A stretch of 20,528 nucleotides of DNA from a virus, in the IMG/VR virus record IMGVR_UViG_3300008448_000841, positions 1 through 20,528 of that record; one strand, given 5' to 3'. The translations under genes and the position numbers were made by a program. The stretch's first letter is position 1, and every line of letters begins with the position of its first letter. Below the pieces are notes generated by a model. That model had not been told where the DNA came from. It worked only from the letters and a program-made list of their open reading frames with translations, and ran no database searches. This document shows, piece after piece, positions 1 through 5,704 of this stretch.

Positions 1-244
1 GGTGCGCTCATTTCGTTTTTCAAACCCATTTAAATAGACAAATAAATAGAAAACGATCACGCAAAATTGCGCTTGCGCCCAAATCCCAATTCCAAATCGA
101 TTTATGCGCCTGGTTTTCATGCCCTTACCCCAATTGAAAAACCCGCTTTCTGTAGCGCCCTGATTGTGGCTATCTCTCCCCAATTCGCTTTAACCCCCAA
201 TCCTATCTATAAGCTATCTACTACATTCCTATACATACTATATA

Positions 245-286
245 TATAGATATATATATCTATAGACTATAGAAAATAGACTATAG
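245..286. repeat. 20-bp perfect palindrome plus 11-bp direct repeat
   Basis: Bases 245-264 form a perfect palindrome whose arm is TATAGATATA and its complement. The 11-mer ATAGACTATAG begins inside its right end (262-272) and recurs at 276-286, a 14-bp period. The tract is nearly all A+T. Such an arrangement would suit DNA unwinding or a dimeric binding protein, but no function is shown by the sequence. Confidence 0.7.
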
Positions 287-332
287 CTATCTATATACGA
301 TAGTTGATAGAAATATATCATAGCGTAAATGG

Positions 333-390
333 TTGCATAACCTAGATTTATGTATAATCACTCTATGCAAACTAATTGCATAACCTAACT
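333..390 (+). promoter_or_regulatory. Early promoter/leader module, copy 1
   Basis: TTGCAT lies at 333-338 and a perfect TATAAT at 353-358. The spacing is 14 bp, short for a normal sigma70 -35/-10 pair, so TTGCAT may be an activator or operator half-site instead. The block ends in ATAACCTAACT (380-390), just before the ribosome site AAAGGATC of the first gene. The same order of elements recurs at 3155-3214, which supports a real regulatory module over chance. Confidence 0.6.
364..382. promoter_or_regulatory. Candidate operator, inverted repeat
   Basis: Perfect 7-bp arms TATGCAA (364-370) and TTGCATA (376-382) flank the 5-bp spacer ACTAA. A third half-site TTGCATA lies at 333-339 on the other side of the -10-like box. 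Binding of a dimeric regulator here would sit over or just downstream of the transcription start. No regulator gene is visible in the window. Confidence 0.45.
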
Positions 391-405
391 TAAAAGGATC
401 ACATC

Positions 406-618
406 ATGGAAAAAACATACGGCAATTTTACTCAAGAGAATGACGGGCGCTTAAGCGGTCATGTACTTCACATAAAATCAATTCGTAAAGACGGTAAATT
501 TTGCGTCACTCATGCATTCGGATCAGGTAAGCGAATTAATAAAATTTATTCGCATGAACAATTACAGGATCAAATTGCTAAATTTAATGGCGACATTAAA
601 AACACAATCAAGCTCTAA
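406..618 (+). CDS. Small hypothetical phage protein
   Basis: This is a 70-residue protein that I do not recognise. It is polar and rich in Lys, His and Asn, with no membrane segment or signal peptide, and looks like a small beta-rich cytoplasmic protein. The ATG at 406 has a ribosome site AAAGGATC at 393-400. It is the first gene after the early promoter module. The ArdC gene follows after 25 bp with its own ribosome site, so the two probably share a transcript. The position suggests an accessory early function, but nothing in the sequence identifies it. Confidence 0.75.
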   Translation: MEKTYGNFTQENDGRLSGHVLHIKSIRKDGKFCVTHAFGSGKRINKIYSHEQLQDQIAKFNGDIKNTIKL

Positions 619-636
619 ACCTAACCTAACGGGAGA
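619..636 (+). promoter_or_regulatory. Leader with CCTAACCTAACGGGAGA ribosome site
   Basis: A doubled CCTAAC (620-630) runs directly into the ribosome site GGGAGA, 7 bp before the ATG at 644. It decides the start of the ArdC gene against the longer open frame that begins at 512. Related CTAACGGG leaders occur at 1567-1576 and 6266-6276. Confidence 0.65.
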
Positions 637-643
637 ATTAATC

Positions 644-1498
644 ATGCAACAATCAATTTATGACAATGTAACGAATAGAATTATCGAAGAATTAGAGCGT
701 GGCGCTGCGCCCTGGGTTAAGCCCTGGAATGCTAGCTCTAGCGAAGATCAAAATATTGTGAGCCGTAAACCATACCAGGGCATTAACAGGATCATTCTAG
801 GTATGTCAGGCTATACCATGCCTTTATGGGGTAGCTTTAAACAATGGCAGCAATTAGGCGGTATGGTAAAAAAAGGCGAAAAAGGCACGCAAATTGTTTT
901 CTACTCTCCAATTAAAAAAGAAGGCGTTAACCCTGAAAATGGGCAGCTTGAGAGTAAGGCATACCATTGCTTAAAGAGCTATTTCGTATTCAATGCAAGC
1001 CAGGTTGAGGGCATCGATTTCGTGCAGCCTAAGCCAGCTATTGAGCAATTTAACCCTGTACCAGCATTAGATGATCGTATTCAAAAAACGGGCGCTATCA
1101 TCAAACATGGGCATAACCAGGCATTTTATCGCCCTGGTGATGATTTTGTTGGTATGCCTGATAAAAACATATTCAAAGGCGAGGAGCATTACTACGCTAC
1201 TGTATTGCATGAGTTAACGCACTGGTCAGGCGCTAAACATCGTTTAGATCGTACTAAGGGCGCTAGATTTGCGGATGCTGCTTATGCTTTCGAGGAATTA
1301 GTAGCCGAAATGGGCGCAGCATTCCTATGCCAGGATTACGGGATTAGTGGAGATTTGCGCCATGCCGATTATATTGGTAGCTGGCTTAAATGCTTGCGTG
1401 CCGATAATAAAGCGATATTTAACGCTGCAGCACTAGCGCAAAAAGCAGCCAATTATATCAATGAGCTAGATTGTTTAGCTAACCAGGCAGCAGCTTAG
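644..1498 (+). CDS. ardC: ArdC-type anti-restriction protein (ssDNA-binding + zincin)
   Basis: A 284-residue protein with the two-part ArdC layout. Residues 1-125 form the N-terminal ssDNA-binding domain (DUF1738 type), with the family-typical YDNVTNRIIEELERG start, the segment YQGINRIIL, and FKQWQQLGG followed by KKGEKGTQIVFYSP. The C-terminal half carries a zinc-metalloprotease-like domain with HELTH at 189-193 followed by SGAKHRLDR, and a downstream Glu-rich helix (FEELVAEMGAAF, 216-227) that could give the third zinc ligand. ArdC proteins of plasmids and phages protect incoming DNA from type I restriction and bind single-stranded DNA; whether the peptidase domain cleaves protein is less settled. 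The start at 644 is chosen for its ribosome site CGGGAGA, and the length is near the family norm. Early position fits a role immediately after DNA entry. The gene sits in a stretch unusually dense in CCWGG and GGCGCT sequences. Confidence 0.88.
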   Translation: MQQSIYDNVTNRIIEELERGAAPWVKPWNASSSEDQNIVSRKPYQGINRIILGMSGYTMPLWGSFKQWQQLGGMVKKGEKGTQIVFYSPIKKEGVNPENGQLESKAYHCLKSYFVFNASQVEGIDFVQPKPAIEQFNPVPALDDRIQKTGAIIKHGHNQAFYRPGDDFVGMPDKNIFKGEEHYYATVLHELTHWSGAKHRLDRTKGARFADAAYAFEELVAEMGAAFLCQDYGISGDLRHADYIGSWLKCLRADNKAIFNAAALAQKAANYINELDCLANQAAA

Positions 1499-1508
1499 TG
1501 CTAACTGG

Positions 1509-1532
1509 TAAGCGCTTAGAAATAGGCGCTTA
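1509..1532 (+). terminator. Hairpin downstream of ardC, no U-tract
   Basis: TAAGCGC (1509-1515) pairs with GCGCTTA (1526-1532) across a 10-base loop, 11 bp after the ardC stop. No T-run follows, so this is not a classical intrinsic terminator. It may be an RNA-processing or attenuating hairpin. Confidence 0.45.
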
Positions 1533-1535
1533 TCG

Positions 1536-1553
1536 GATTATCACTAGATAATC
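1536..1553. promoter_or_regulatory. Inverted repeat GATTATC-ACTA-GATAATC
   Basis: Perfect 7-bp arms at 1536-1542 and 1547-1553 surround a 4-bp spacer. The element follows the TAAGCGC hairpin by 3 bp and precedes the ATAACCTAACT leader of the next gene by one base. It could be a second RNA hairpin or an operator. Confidence 0.45.
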
Positions 1554-1576
1554 ATAACCTAACTAACCTAACGGGG
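1554..1576 (+). promoter_or_regulatory. ATAACCTAACT / CCTAACGGGG leader
   Basis: The exact 11-mer ATAACCTAACT (1554-1564), also present at 380-390 and 3204-3214, runs into CCTAACGGGG (1567-1576), the ribosome site of the gene at 1582. Confidence 0.6.
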
Positions 1577-1581
1577 ATTTT

Positions 1582-1812
1582 ATGGATCATACAAAAATAC
1601 TTAATGCTTACTTATCCCGCTTAACTACAGCGGATTTAGAAAATATCTTAAAGCATGATAAGCAATGCCTGGCTGCAATGCTTAACGGTAATAACAGGGC
1701 GCAATTAGATGCACAAGCGGGTTTTTATGCTGCTGTAGCTAATGCTGTAAACAATATGGCAGCTTATGACATTGCGCTAATTGAGCGTGCCATTGAGGGC
1801 GTAACAGCATGA
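1582..1812 (+). CDS. Small hypothetical protein
   Basis: A 76-residue, mostly alpha-helical and Ala/Asn-rich protein that I do not recognise. It has no membrane segment and no recognisable motif. It starts at an ATG 5 bp after the ribosome site CGGGG and ends in ATGA, whose ATG starts the next micro-gene, so the two are probably translationally coupled. It lies between ardC and the terminator at 2033, so it belongs to the first early operon. Confidence 0.7.
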   Translation: MDHTKILNAYLSRLTTADLENILKHDKQCLAAMLNGNNRAQLDAQAGFYAAVANAVNNMAAYDIALIERAIEGVTA

Positions 1813-1922
1813 GCGCCAGGGCAAAATATAGCGCTTACTGTTATTGGGCAGCTAAACAAGGCATCCAGGCGCTTAGTTTTAACGCCTGGCTTTCTACTGT
1901 TAAACCAGGGAGATTAGATTAA
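1809..1922 (+). CDS. 37-residue micro-protein
   Basis: Starting at the ATG of the ATGA that ends the upstream gene, this frame encodes 37 residues beginning MSARAKYSAYCYWAAKQ and rich in aromatic residues and Ala. No family is recognised. The stop-start overlap and the close fit between neighbouring frames favour a real gene, but the small size leaves doubt. Confidence 0.5.
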   Translation: MSARAKYSAYCYWAAKQGIQALSFNAWLSTVKPGRLD

Positions 1923-2009
1923 ATGATTACTTATAAAGATAGTTTTCTCGATAAGGTGATAGCTATTCTATCCTGGATAGCTCTATTATCGTTTTTAATG
2001 CTGTTTTAA
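1923..2009 (+). CDS. 28-residue membrane micro-protein
   Basis: The frame begins directly after the stop at 1920-1922 with ATG at 1923, preceded by the ribosome-like CAGGGAGA (1906-1913). It encodes 28 residues: a short polar start (MITYKDSFLDK) and then a hydrophobic stretch from about residue 12 to the end that could span a membrane. It is the last frame before the terminator at 2033. A role in the membrane is inferred from hydrophobicity alone. Confidence 0.45.
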   Translation: MITYKDSFLDKVIAILSWIALLSFLMLF

Positions 2010-2032
2010 GCGCTTTTCTCGCTTAGTTTATA

Positions 2033-2059
2033 GGGTAGCTTATAGCTGCCCTTTTTTTT
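2033..2059 (+). terminator. Intrinsic terminator of the first early operon
   Basis: GGGTAGCT (2033-2040) pairs with AGCTGCCC (2044-2051), including one G-T pair, across a TAT loop, followed by eight T residues (2052-2059). It lies 24 bp after the last micro-gene and closes the operon that begins near 406. Confidence 0.88.
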
Positions 2060-2433
2060 GCCTTAAAACCCGTTTAAATCGGTTTTAAAAAATGCTTGTC
2101 AAAAACACTTTAGGCAATTGATCCCCGCTAATTGTGGTAAATCGATTGGCTGCGGTTTGCCAAGAAGTAAGCTAGTCAAAAGCACCTGATTGTTCCCACG
2201 CCTGGGCGCATGAAAACAACCTGATTGGCTGCCATTCTGAAGCTACCTGACACACCTAGGTCATTCTGGACCTCATCCGTCATGCCCTGGAGATCGTGAA
2301 CCCCAACGATACCCCAAGAACCCCATACATAGATGTTACTAGACGATGTATAACTCCGATGTATATACTACCTCTATGTCTATTAGAACTACTATGTCTA
2401 TTCTACGAAGTTATATGATAGAGATAGTATAGG

Positions 2434-2451
2434 CGTATAACTCGTATAACT
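2434..2451. repeat. Tandem CGTATAACT x2
   Basis: Two perfect adjacent copies of the 9-mer CGTATAACT (2434-2442, 2443-2451), followed immediately by ACGAA, a word also found at 2404-2408 and 2467-2471. They sit in the AT-rich tract before the methyltransferase-like gene. Confidence 0.75.
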
Positions 2452-2523
2452 ACGAAATATATTTTACGAAGAATAGTCTATTCGTATATATATATATAGA
2501 AGTATATAAGTATCTATGTATGC

Positions 2524-2552
2524 TTTACATGATTATTTAGATATGGTATGGT
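2524..2552 (+). promoter_or_regulatory. Sigma70-like promoter, nearly leaderless
   Basis: TTTACA (2524-2529) and TATGGT (2547-2552) are separated by 17 bp. The expected start of transcription, about 2559-2560, falls one or two bases before the ATG at 2562, and no Shine-Dalgarno sequence precedes that ATG. The message would therefore be leaderless or nearly so. Confidence 0.5.
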
Positions 2553-2561
2553 TATGCCATT

Positions 2562-3146
2562 ATGAAAATACTAATTGCCTGTGAATATTCTGGAGTTGTG
2601 CGTGATGCGTTTATTAAGCGTGGACACGATGCCATGAGCTGCGACATCTTGCCTACCGATGCGCCTGGACCACATTACCAAGGCGATGTTATGGACATCA
2701 TTAACGATGGATGGGATCTCATGATTGCACATCCACCATGCACTCACCTAGCGGTTAGCGGTGCTAAACATTTTGCAAAGAAACGGGCTGATGGCAGACA
2801 GCAGCAAGGCATTGATTTCTTTATGAGTTTAGCTAATGCGCCAATTGATCGTTATGCCATTGAAAACCCTGTTTGTATTATGTCCACGATTTGGAGAAAG
2901 CCAGACCAAATTATTCAACCTTACCAATTTGGACATACATCCCGCAAAACTACTTGCTTATGGTTAAAGGGATTGCCTGATCTTATCCCTACTCAAATTG
3001 TTGAACCAGAACTATATGTTTGCAAGAACGGCAAAACATTTAGCAAGGACTACATGGTAGCCCTAAGCGCTGGAGAAAAGCGTGGGCATTTACGAAGTAA
3101 AACATATCAAGGTATTGCTGATGCTATGGCGCAACAATGGGGTTAA
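2562..3146 (+). CDS. Reduced cytosine-C5 DNA methyltransferase-like protein
   Basis: A 194-residue protein with the key parts of a Dcm-type methyltransferase in order. An S-adenosylmethionine-site-like start (KILIACEYSGVVRDAF, 2-17) is followed by an acidic turn SCDILP. The catalytic-loop motif HPPCTHL carries the presumed nucleophile Cys60, and AIENP (99-103) matches the ENV motif. K-T-T-x-L-W (129-134) is typical of this phage family. Bona fide C5 methyltransferases are usually 300-400 residues long; this one lacks room for a full target-recognition domain and a clear C-terminal motif set. It may methylate DNA with help, act on another substrate or be degenerate. Such short proteins are common in phages and usually carry only this label. 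It stands alone after its own promoter, with the recombination operon starting 84 bp downstream. Confidence 0.65.
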   Translation: MKILIACEYSGVVRDAFIKRGHDAMSCDILPTDAPGPHYQGDVMDIINDGWDLMIAHPPCTHLAVSGAKHFAKKRADGRQQQGIDFFMSLANAPIDRYAIENPVCIMSTIWRKPDQIIQPYQFGHTSRKTTCLWLKGLPDLIPTQIVEPELYVCKNGKTFSKDYMVALSAGEKRGHLRSKTYQGIADAMAQQWG

Positions 3147-3154
3147 TAAATTAG

Positions 3155-3214
3155 TTGCATGAATTAAATTAATGTAGTAATCTGTAGTTGCAGTACTAAT
3201 CAAATAACCTAACT
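3155..3214 (+). promoter_or_regulatory. Early promoter/leader module, copy 2
   Basis: TTGCAT (3155-3160), an ATGTAGTAATC block around 3172-3182, TGCA, ACTAAT and finally ATAACCTAACT (3204-3214) repeat the order and spacing seen at 333-390, with one-base length differences. It lies between the methyltransferase-like gene and the recombination operon and probably drives the latter. Confidence 0.6.
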
Positions 3215-3229
3215 ATGAGGACAATTCGT

Positions 3230-3439
3230 ATGAAACTATGCACTAGCTGCATTCATTTACGCTCAGGAGATGAGTGTTCTGTATTACCCCAAGTTAACCC
3301 TGTTAACGGCAAACCAATATATTCGTTTGCATACACCTATCGCATGAATGAAGAACGATGCGGTATAGATGCCAAGTGGTTTGAAGAAGTAGACCACGAA
3401 GCACTTGATGAACTATCCACAATTCCATTCGGGAGATAA
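3230..3439 (+). CDS. Small Cys-containing (zinc-ribbon-like) protein
   Basis: A 69-residue protein starting MKLCTSCIHL. The pair C-x2-C (residues 4 and 7) plus two later Cys (Cys16 in GDECSV and one in EERCGIDAKWF) could bind one zinc ion. Similar short phage proteins with C-x2-C near the start and a Cys-Gly toward the end are widespread but have no settled function. I take ATG 3230 because an ATG at 3215 would place the ribosome site TGAGGA inside the coding frame. It is the first gene after promoter module copy 2, which makes a regulatory or nucleic-acid-binding role plausible, though this is inferred. Confidence 0.7.
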   Translation: MKLCTSCIHLRSGDECSVLPQVNPVNGKPIYSFAYTYRMNEERCGIDAKWFEEVDHEALDELSTIPFGR

Positions 3440-3442
3440 ACC

Positions 3443-3646
3443 ATGGCACGAACCAAAGGTAGCACCAACACAACCACAACCCTACAAAAGCGTATTACAG
3501 CGTTAGAAGGATTAGTAGAGCGCCAAGATGAAGCAGTCGAGCAAGGGCTAGATGAGATAGCAGAGCTACGCAAGCAAGTGGACTTCTATCGCAAGCAAGT
3601 TAATCATCTAATTGCACTACTCAATATCATTACTAGGGGTGCATGA
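3443..3646 (+). CDS. Small coiled-coil protein
   Basis: A 67-residue protein. After a basic start with a Thr-rich stretch (MARTKGSTNTTTTLQKR), residues 18-60 show a regular heptad pattern of Leu/Val/Ile with charged residues between, as in a dimerising coiled coil. The ribosome site CGGGAGA overlaps the end of the upstream gene. Its TGA overlaps the ATG of the exonuclease gene, so the two are likely coupled in translation. It may be a partner of the exonuclease or an unrelated small regulator. The family is not recognised. Confidence 0.7.
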   Translation: MARTKGSTNTTTTLQKRITALEGLVERQDEAVEQGLDEIAELRKQVDFYRKQVNHLIALLNIITRGA

Positions 3647-4548
3647 TGGCTAATGCTCAAACAGACTTTGCGCCAGAGGTACGCAATAGCGCCTGGTGGT
3701 CTGGTGATTCCCGCATGGCTGCCAATGGTCGTGCGGTGGATGCCATACTCACTAAGCAAGGAAAACGGGAAGCGCCAGACTTATCCAATGTGGAAGCGGT
3801 GCAGATGGGTCATGTCATGCAACCCGTCATTGGGCGCTTATTTCAAGACAAACATAAGATGGAGTTAAAGGAAGCTGACTATGCCATCACTCACCCCAAA
3901 CACGATTGGATGCGTTCTCATTTTGATTTCATTAGTGCAGATGGTCGTGTGCTTGTTGAAGCAAAAAACTATAACGCTGGAGTTCGCAATAAGTTTGATG
4001 CCGATGCTAATCGGATTCCTGATGCTGATCTTGCCCAGCTCATACACGAATGTGCTTGTCATTCTATCGATCGTATATTTCTGGCTGTTCTATTTGGTGG
4101 AAGCGAATTCGTAACCATTGAGTTTGAGATCACCGAGGGTATGAAAGATGACCTAGTACAGCGTATGGCTAAGTTATGGGCATATTGCAAGACCGATAGC
4201 CTACCACCCGCAGAAACCATAGAGCAGACGAAGCTCATTTACCCCAATAGCACCGATGAGAGCATTGTTGCAACGCAAAATATTGAGTTAGCCGTAGCAC
4301 AACTCAAGCAATTTAAGGCAAACATCAAGGTCATGGAAGAACAGAGCGAAGCCCTAGAGGTAGCGATCCGTAACACCATGGGGGATAAGAGCGAGATCAT
4401 TTCTGTATCAGGGGAAACCTTAGTGACCTGGAGATCCGCTAAGACTTCCAAGCGCTTCTCTAGTGATCTCTTTAAACAAGCCATGCCAGATATTTACGAG
4501 CAGTTCGTGATTGAGCAGCCTGGTAGCCGTAGATTTTTAGTGAAGTAA
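3643..4548 (+). CDS. YqaJ-type (lambda-exonuclease-like) phage recombinase nuclease
   Basis: A 301-residue member of the PD-(D/E)XK phage exonucleases (YqaJ/lambda Exo type), which resect double-stranded DNA ends so that the partner annealing protein can load. Visible signs: an N-terminal segment with R14-N-S-A-W-W, the GHVMQPVI helix near 57-63 that takes the place of the usual G-x-x-x-E-P, Asp95 in SHFDF, the catalytic E106-A-K108 within LVEAKNY, and Gln132 in the following helix. Residues 210-250 form a coiled-coil-like helix, and the C-terminal 50 residues (WRSAKTSKRF...) match the tail often seen in phage YqaJ proteins. The ATG at 3643 overlaps the previous stop; an ATG at 3646 is spaced better from AGGGG and would drop one residue. 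The recT gene follows at once, the usual exonuclease-annealase pair. Confidence 0.87.
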   Translation: MMANAQTDFAPEVRNSAWWSGDSRMAANGRAVDAILTKQGKREAPDLSNVEAVQMGHVMQPVIGRLFQDKHKMELKEADYAITHPKHDWMRSHFDFISADGRVLVEAKNYNAGVRNKFDADANRIPDADLAQLIHECACHSIDRIFLAVLFGGSEFVTIEFEITEGMKDDLVQRMAKLWAYCKTDSLPPAETIEQTKLIYPNSTDESIVATQNIELAVAQLKQFKANIKVMEEQSEALEVAIRNTMGDKSEIISVSGETLVTWRSAKTSKRFSSDLFKQAMPDIYEQFVIEQPGSRRFLVK

Positions 4549-4569
4549 AGCCTAATGAAAGGGGATAAG

Positions 4570-5427
4570 ATGAGCAATATAGTCAGCTTTACGGATATGT
4601 CGCAGATGGCAGAAGCAATAGCCAAAAGCGGTTTATTCGGGATGAAGGACACCAATAGCGTATTAGCGCTAATGGCAGTAGCACAAGCGGAAGGTATGCA
4701 TCCAGCAACAGCAGCAAGGGATTTTCATATCATCCAAGGCAGACCAGCATTGAAAGCCGATGCCATGCTAGCAAGGTTTCAAAATGCGGGTGGAAAAGTA
4801 GATTGGAAGGACTATACCGATGAGAAAGTTACAGGCGTATTCAGTCACCCCAACGGTGGAGAGCTTGCCGTTACATGGACAATTGAACAGGCAACCAAGA
4901 TCGGGCTTGTCAAACCAGGTTCGGGCTGGCAAAAATTCCCAAGAGCCATGCTCAGATCCAGATGTATTTCAGAGGGCATACGAAGCGTGTTTCCAGGATC
5001 GGTTACGGGATTCTACAGCCCTGAAGAAGTGGCAGACTTTGAACCAAGCTCAAATGCAAAAACGATTACTTTGGAAGCAACACCTAAAACAATCGAAAAC
5101 CTAGAGAGTGATGACCTAACCGTTGATGTTAATAGCGGTGAGGTTACCGTATCCAAGCCTGGTAATTTCGGGAACATGGTTCATAAACTGCACTTGTATG
5201 TGCCAGGTCAGCAAGATCCTTACGCTACTTACTTCAACCTAGAGGATTGGATCGAAGGATTCCTGGATATTTTTAAGCGCATTCAAGATTCAACCAAGTA
5301 TGACGACCGAGAAAAAACCATGAAGTACAACCAATTGCGTGCTGCCAATGATGCTTTTACTAAGACATGGAGTGGTATGCAGACATCAAAGTTTTTAACC
5401 CGCATAGCTGAACTAAGGAGAGATTAA
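4570..5427 (+). CDS. recT: RecT-family ssDNA-annealing protein
   Basis: A 285-residue RecT/Bet-type annealing protein that coats resected single strands and pairs them with complementary DNA. Typical stretches are visible in the first 170 residues: an Ala-rich start, the segment QAEGMHPATAARDFHII, then RPALKADAMLARFQNAGGKV, and the signature WQKFPRAMLRSRCISEGIRSVFPG, followed by GFYSPEEVAD. The C-terminal third (from about 190) is less conserved and has a helical region around EDWIEGFLDIFKRIQ. ATG 4570 is chosen because AAAGGGGATAAG at 4558-4569 is a strong ribosome site. The frame could also open at 4555, but that would swallow it. It lies directly between the exonuclease and the mini SSB-like gene. 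Confidence 0.9.
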   Translation: MSNIVSFTDMSQMAEAIAKSGLFGMKDTNSVLALMAVAQAEGMHPATAARDFHIIQGRPALKADAMLARFQNAGGKVDWKDYTDEKVTGVFSHPNGGELAVTWTIEQATKIGLVKPGSGWQKFPRAMLRSRCISEGIRSVFPGSVTGFYSPEEVADFEPSSNAKTITLEATPKTIENLESDDLTVDVNSGEVTVSKPGNFGNMVHKLHLYVPGQQDPYATYFNLEDWIEGFLDIFKRIQDSTKYDDREKTMKYNQLRAANDAFTKTWSGMQTSKFLTRIAELRRD

Positions 5428-5694
5428 ATGGCTAATGGACATATTGCCCAAATGGGCAAAGGCGTATTGTTTGGTAACGCTGATAAGAAGCATGAGAAAG
5501 CACCTGATTGGAAAGGCACGATGTTGCTGTCTGAGGACTACAAAGCGGGTCAAACGCTCAAGATTGCTGGCTGGACTAAGAACACCCCAAAAGGGCAGCT
5601 CATTAGTCTATCCGAGGATAACTGGAAGCCACAAAACACCCAGGAATATCCAAGAGAAGTAAACCATGTTAAAGATTCAGATGTACCCTTTTAA
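5428..5694 (+). CDS. Mini SSB-like protein with SSB-type C-terminal tail
   Basis: An 88-residue protein that begins immediately after the recT stop, with ribosome site AAGGAGAG. The body (GVLFGN..KAPDWKGTMLLSED through TLKIAGWTKNT and LISLSEDNW) resembles the small beta-rich DUF736-type proteins with an OB-like strand pattern. The last residues read DSDVPF, an acidic-hydrophobic ending that matches the SSB C-terminal tip (consensus DDIPF). In SSB proteins that tip recruits partner proteins to single-stranded DNA. Together with its position after recT this supports a ssDNA-binding or partner-recruiting role. The fold assignment is by eye; the tail is direct from sequence. Confidence 0.7.
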   Translation: MANGHIAQMGKGVLFGNADKKHEKAPDWKGTMLLSEDYKAGQTLKIAGWTKNTPKGQLISLSEDNWKPQNTQEYPREVNHVKDSDVPF

Positions 5695-5704
5695 GGAGAT
5701 CACC

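Larger units (their letters stand above)
1..405. other. AT-rich upstream control region
   Basis: No convincing gene is seen here. The one open frame (67-249, +) has no ribosome site and no protein-like composition. From about 220 the sequence becomes strongly A+T rich. It holds a perfect 20-bp palindrome (245-264), an 11-base direct repeat (262-272 and 276-286), and then the promoter-like module that serves the first gene. A short inverted repeat CGCAA-AA-TTGCG lies at 60-71. This could be a control region, a replication origin or the edge of a genome module. The sequence does not decide between them. Confidence 0.6.
2060..2561. other. Non-coding region with short repeats
   Basis: About 500 bp without a convincing open frame. 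The left part (2060-2330) is of ordinary composition and holds the 10-mer GATTGGCTGC twice (2144-2153, 2223-2232), ACCTGATTG twice (2184-2192, 2219-2227) and a small hairpin AGGTC/GACCT (2258-2273). The right part (2330-2540) is very A+T rich, with CTATGTCTATT twice, the tandem repeat at 2434-2451 and several TACGAA words. Repeats beside an AT-rich tract suit a replication origin or a control region. This is inference. Confidence 0.55.

Noticed and set aside
67-249. 60-residue frame on + strand
   Set aside because: No ribosome site, Pro/Ser-rich without protein-like pattern, runs into AT-rich repeat tract.
333-358. Standard sigma70 promoter with TTGCAT as -35
   Set aside because: The 14-bp spacing is short; kept only as a module of unknown factor.
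512-643. Longer start for the ArdC gene
   Set aside because: Overlaps the upstream gene in another frame, while CGGGAGA supports the ATG at 644 and the family N-terminus begins there.
3337-3573. 78-residue frame on - strand
   Set aside because: Mirror frame of two well-supported + strand genes; Ser/Val-rich with no motif.
3881-4114. Hydrophobic frame on + strand, 77 residues
   Set aside because: Lies inside the exonuclease gene in another frame; its catalytic E-x-K region is clearly the coding frame.
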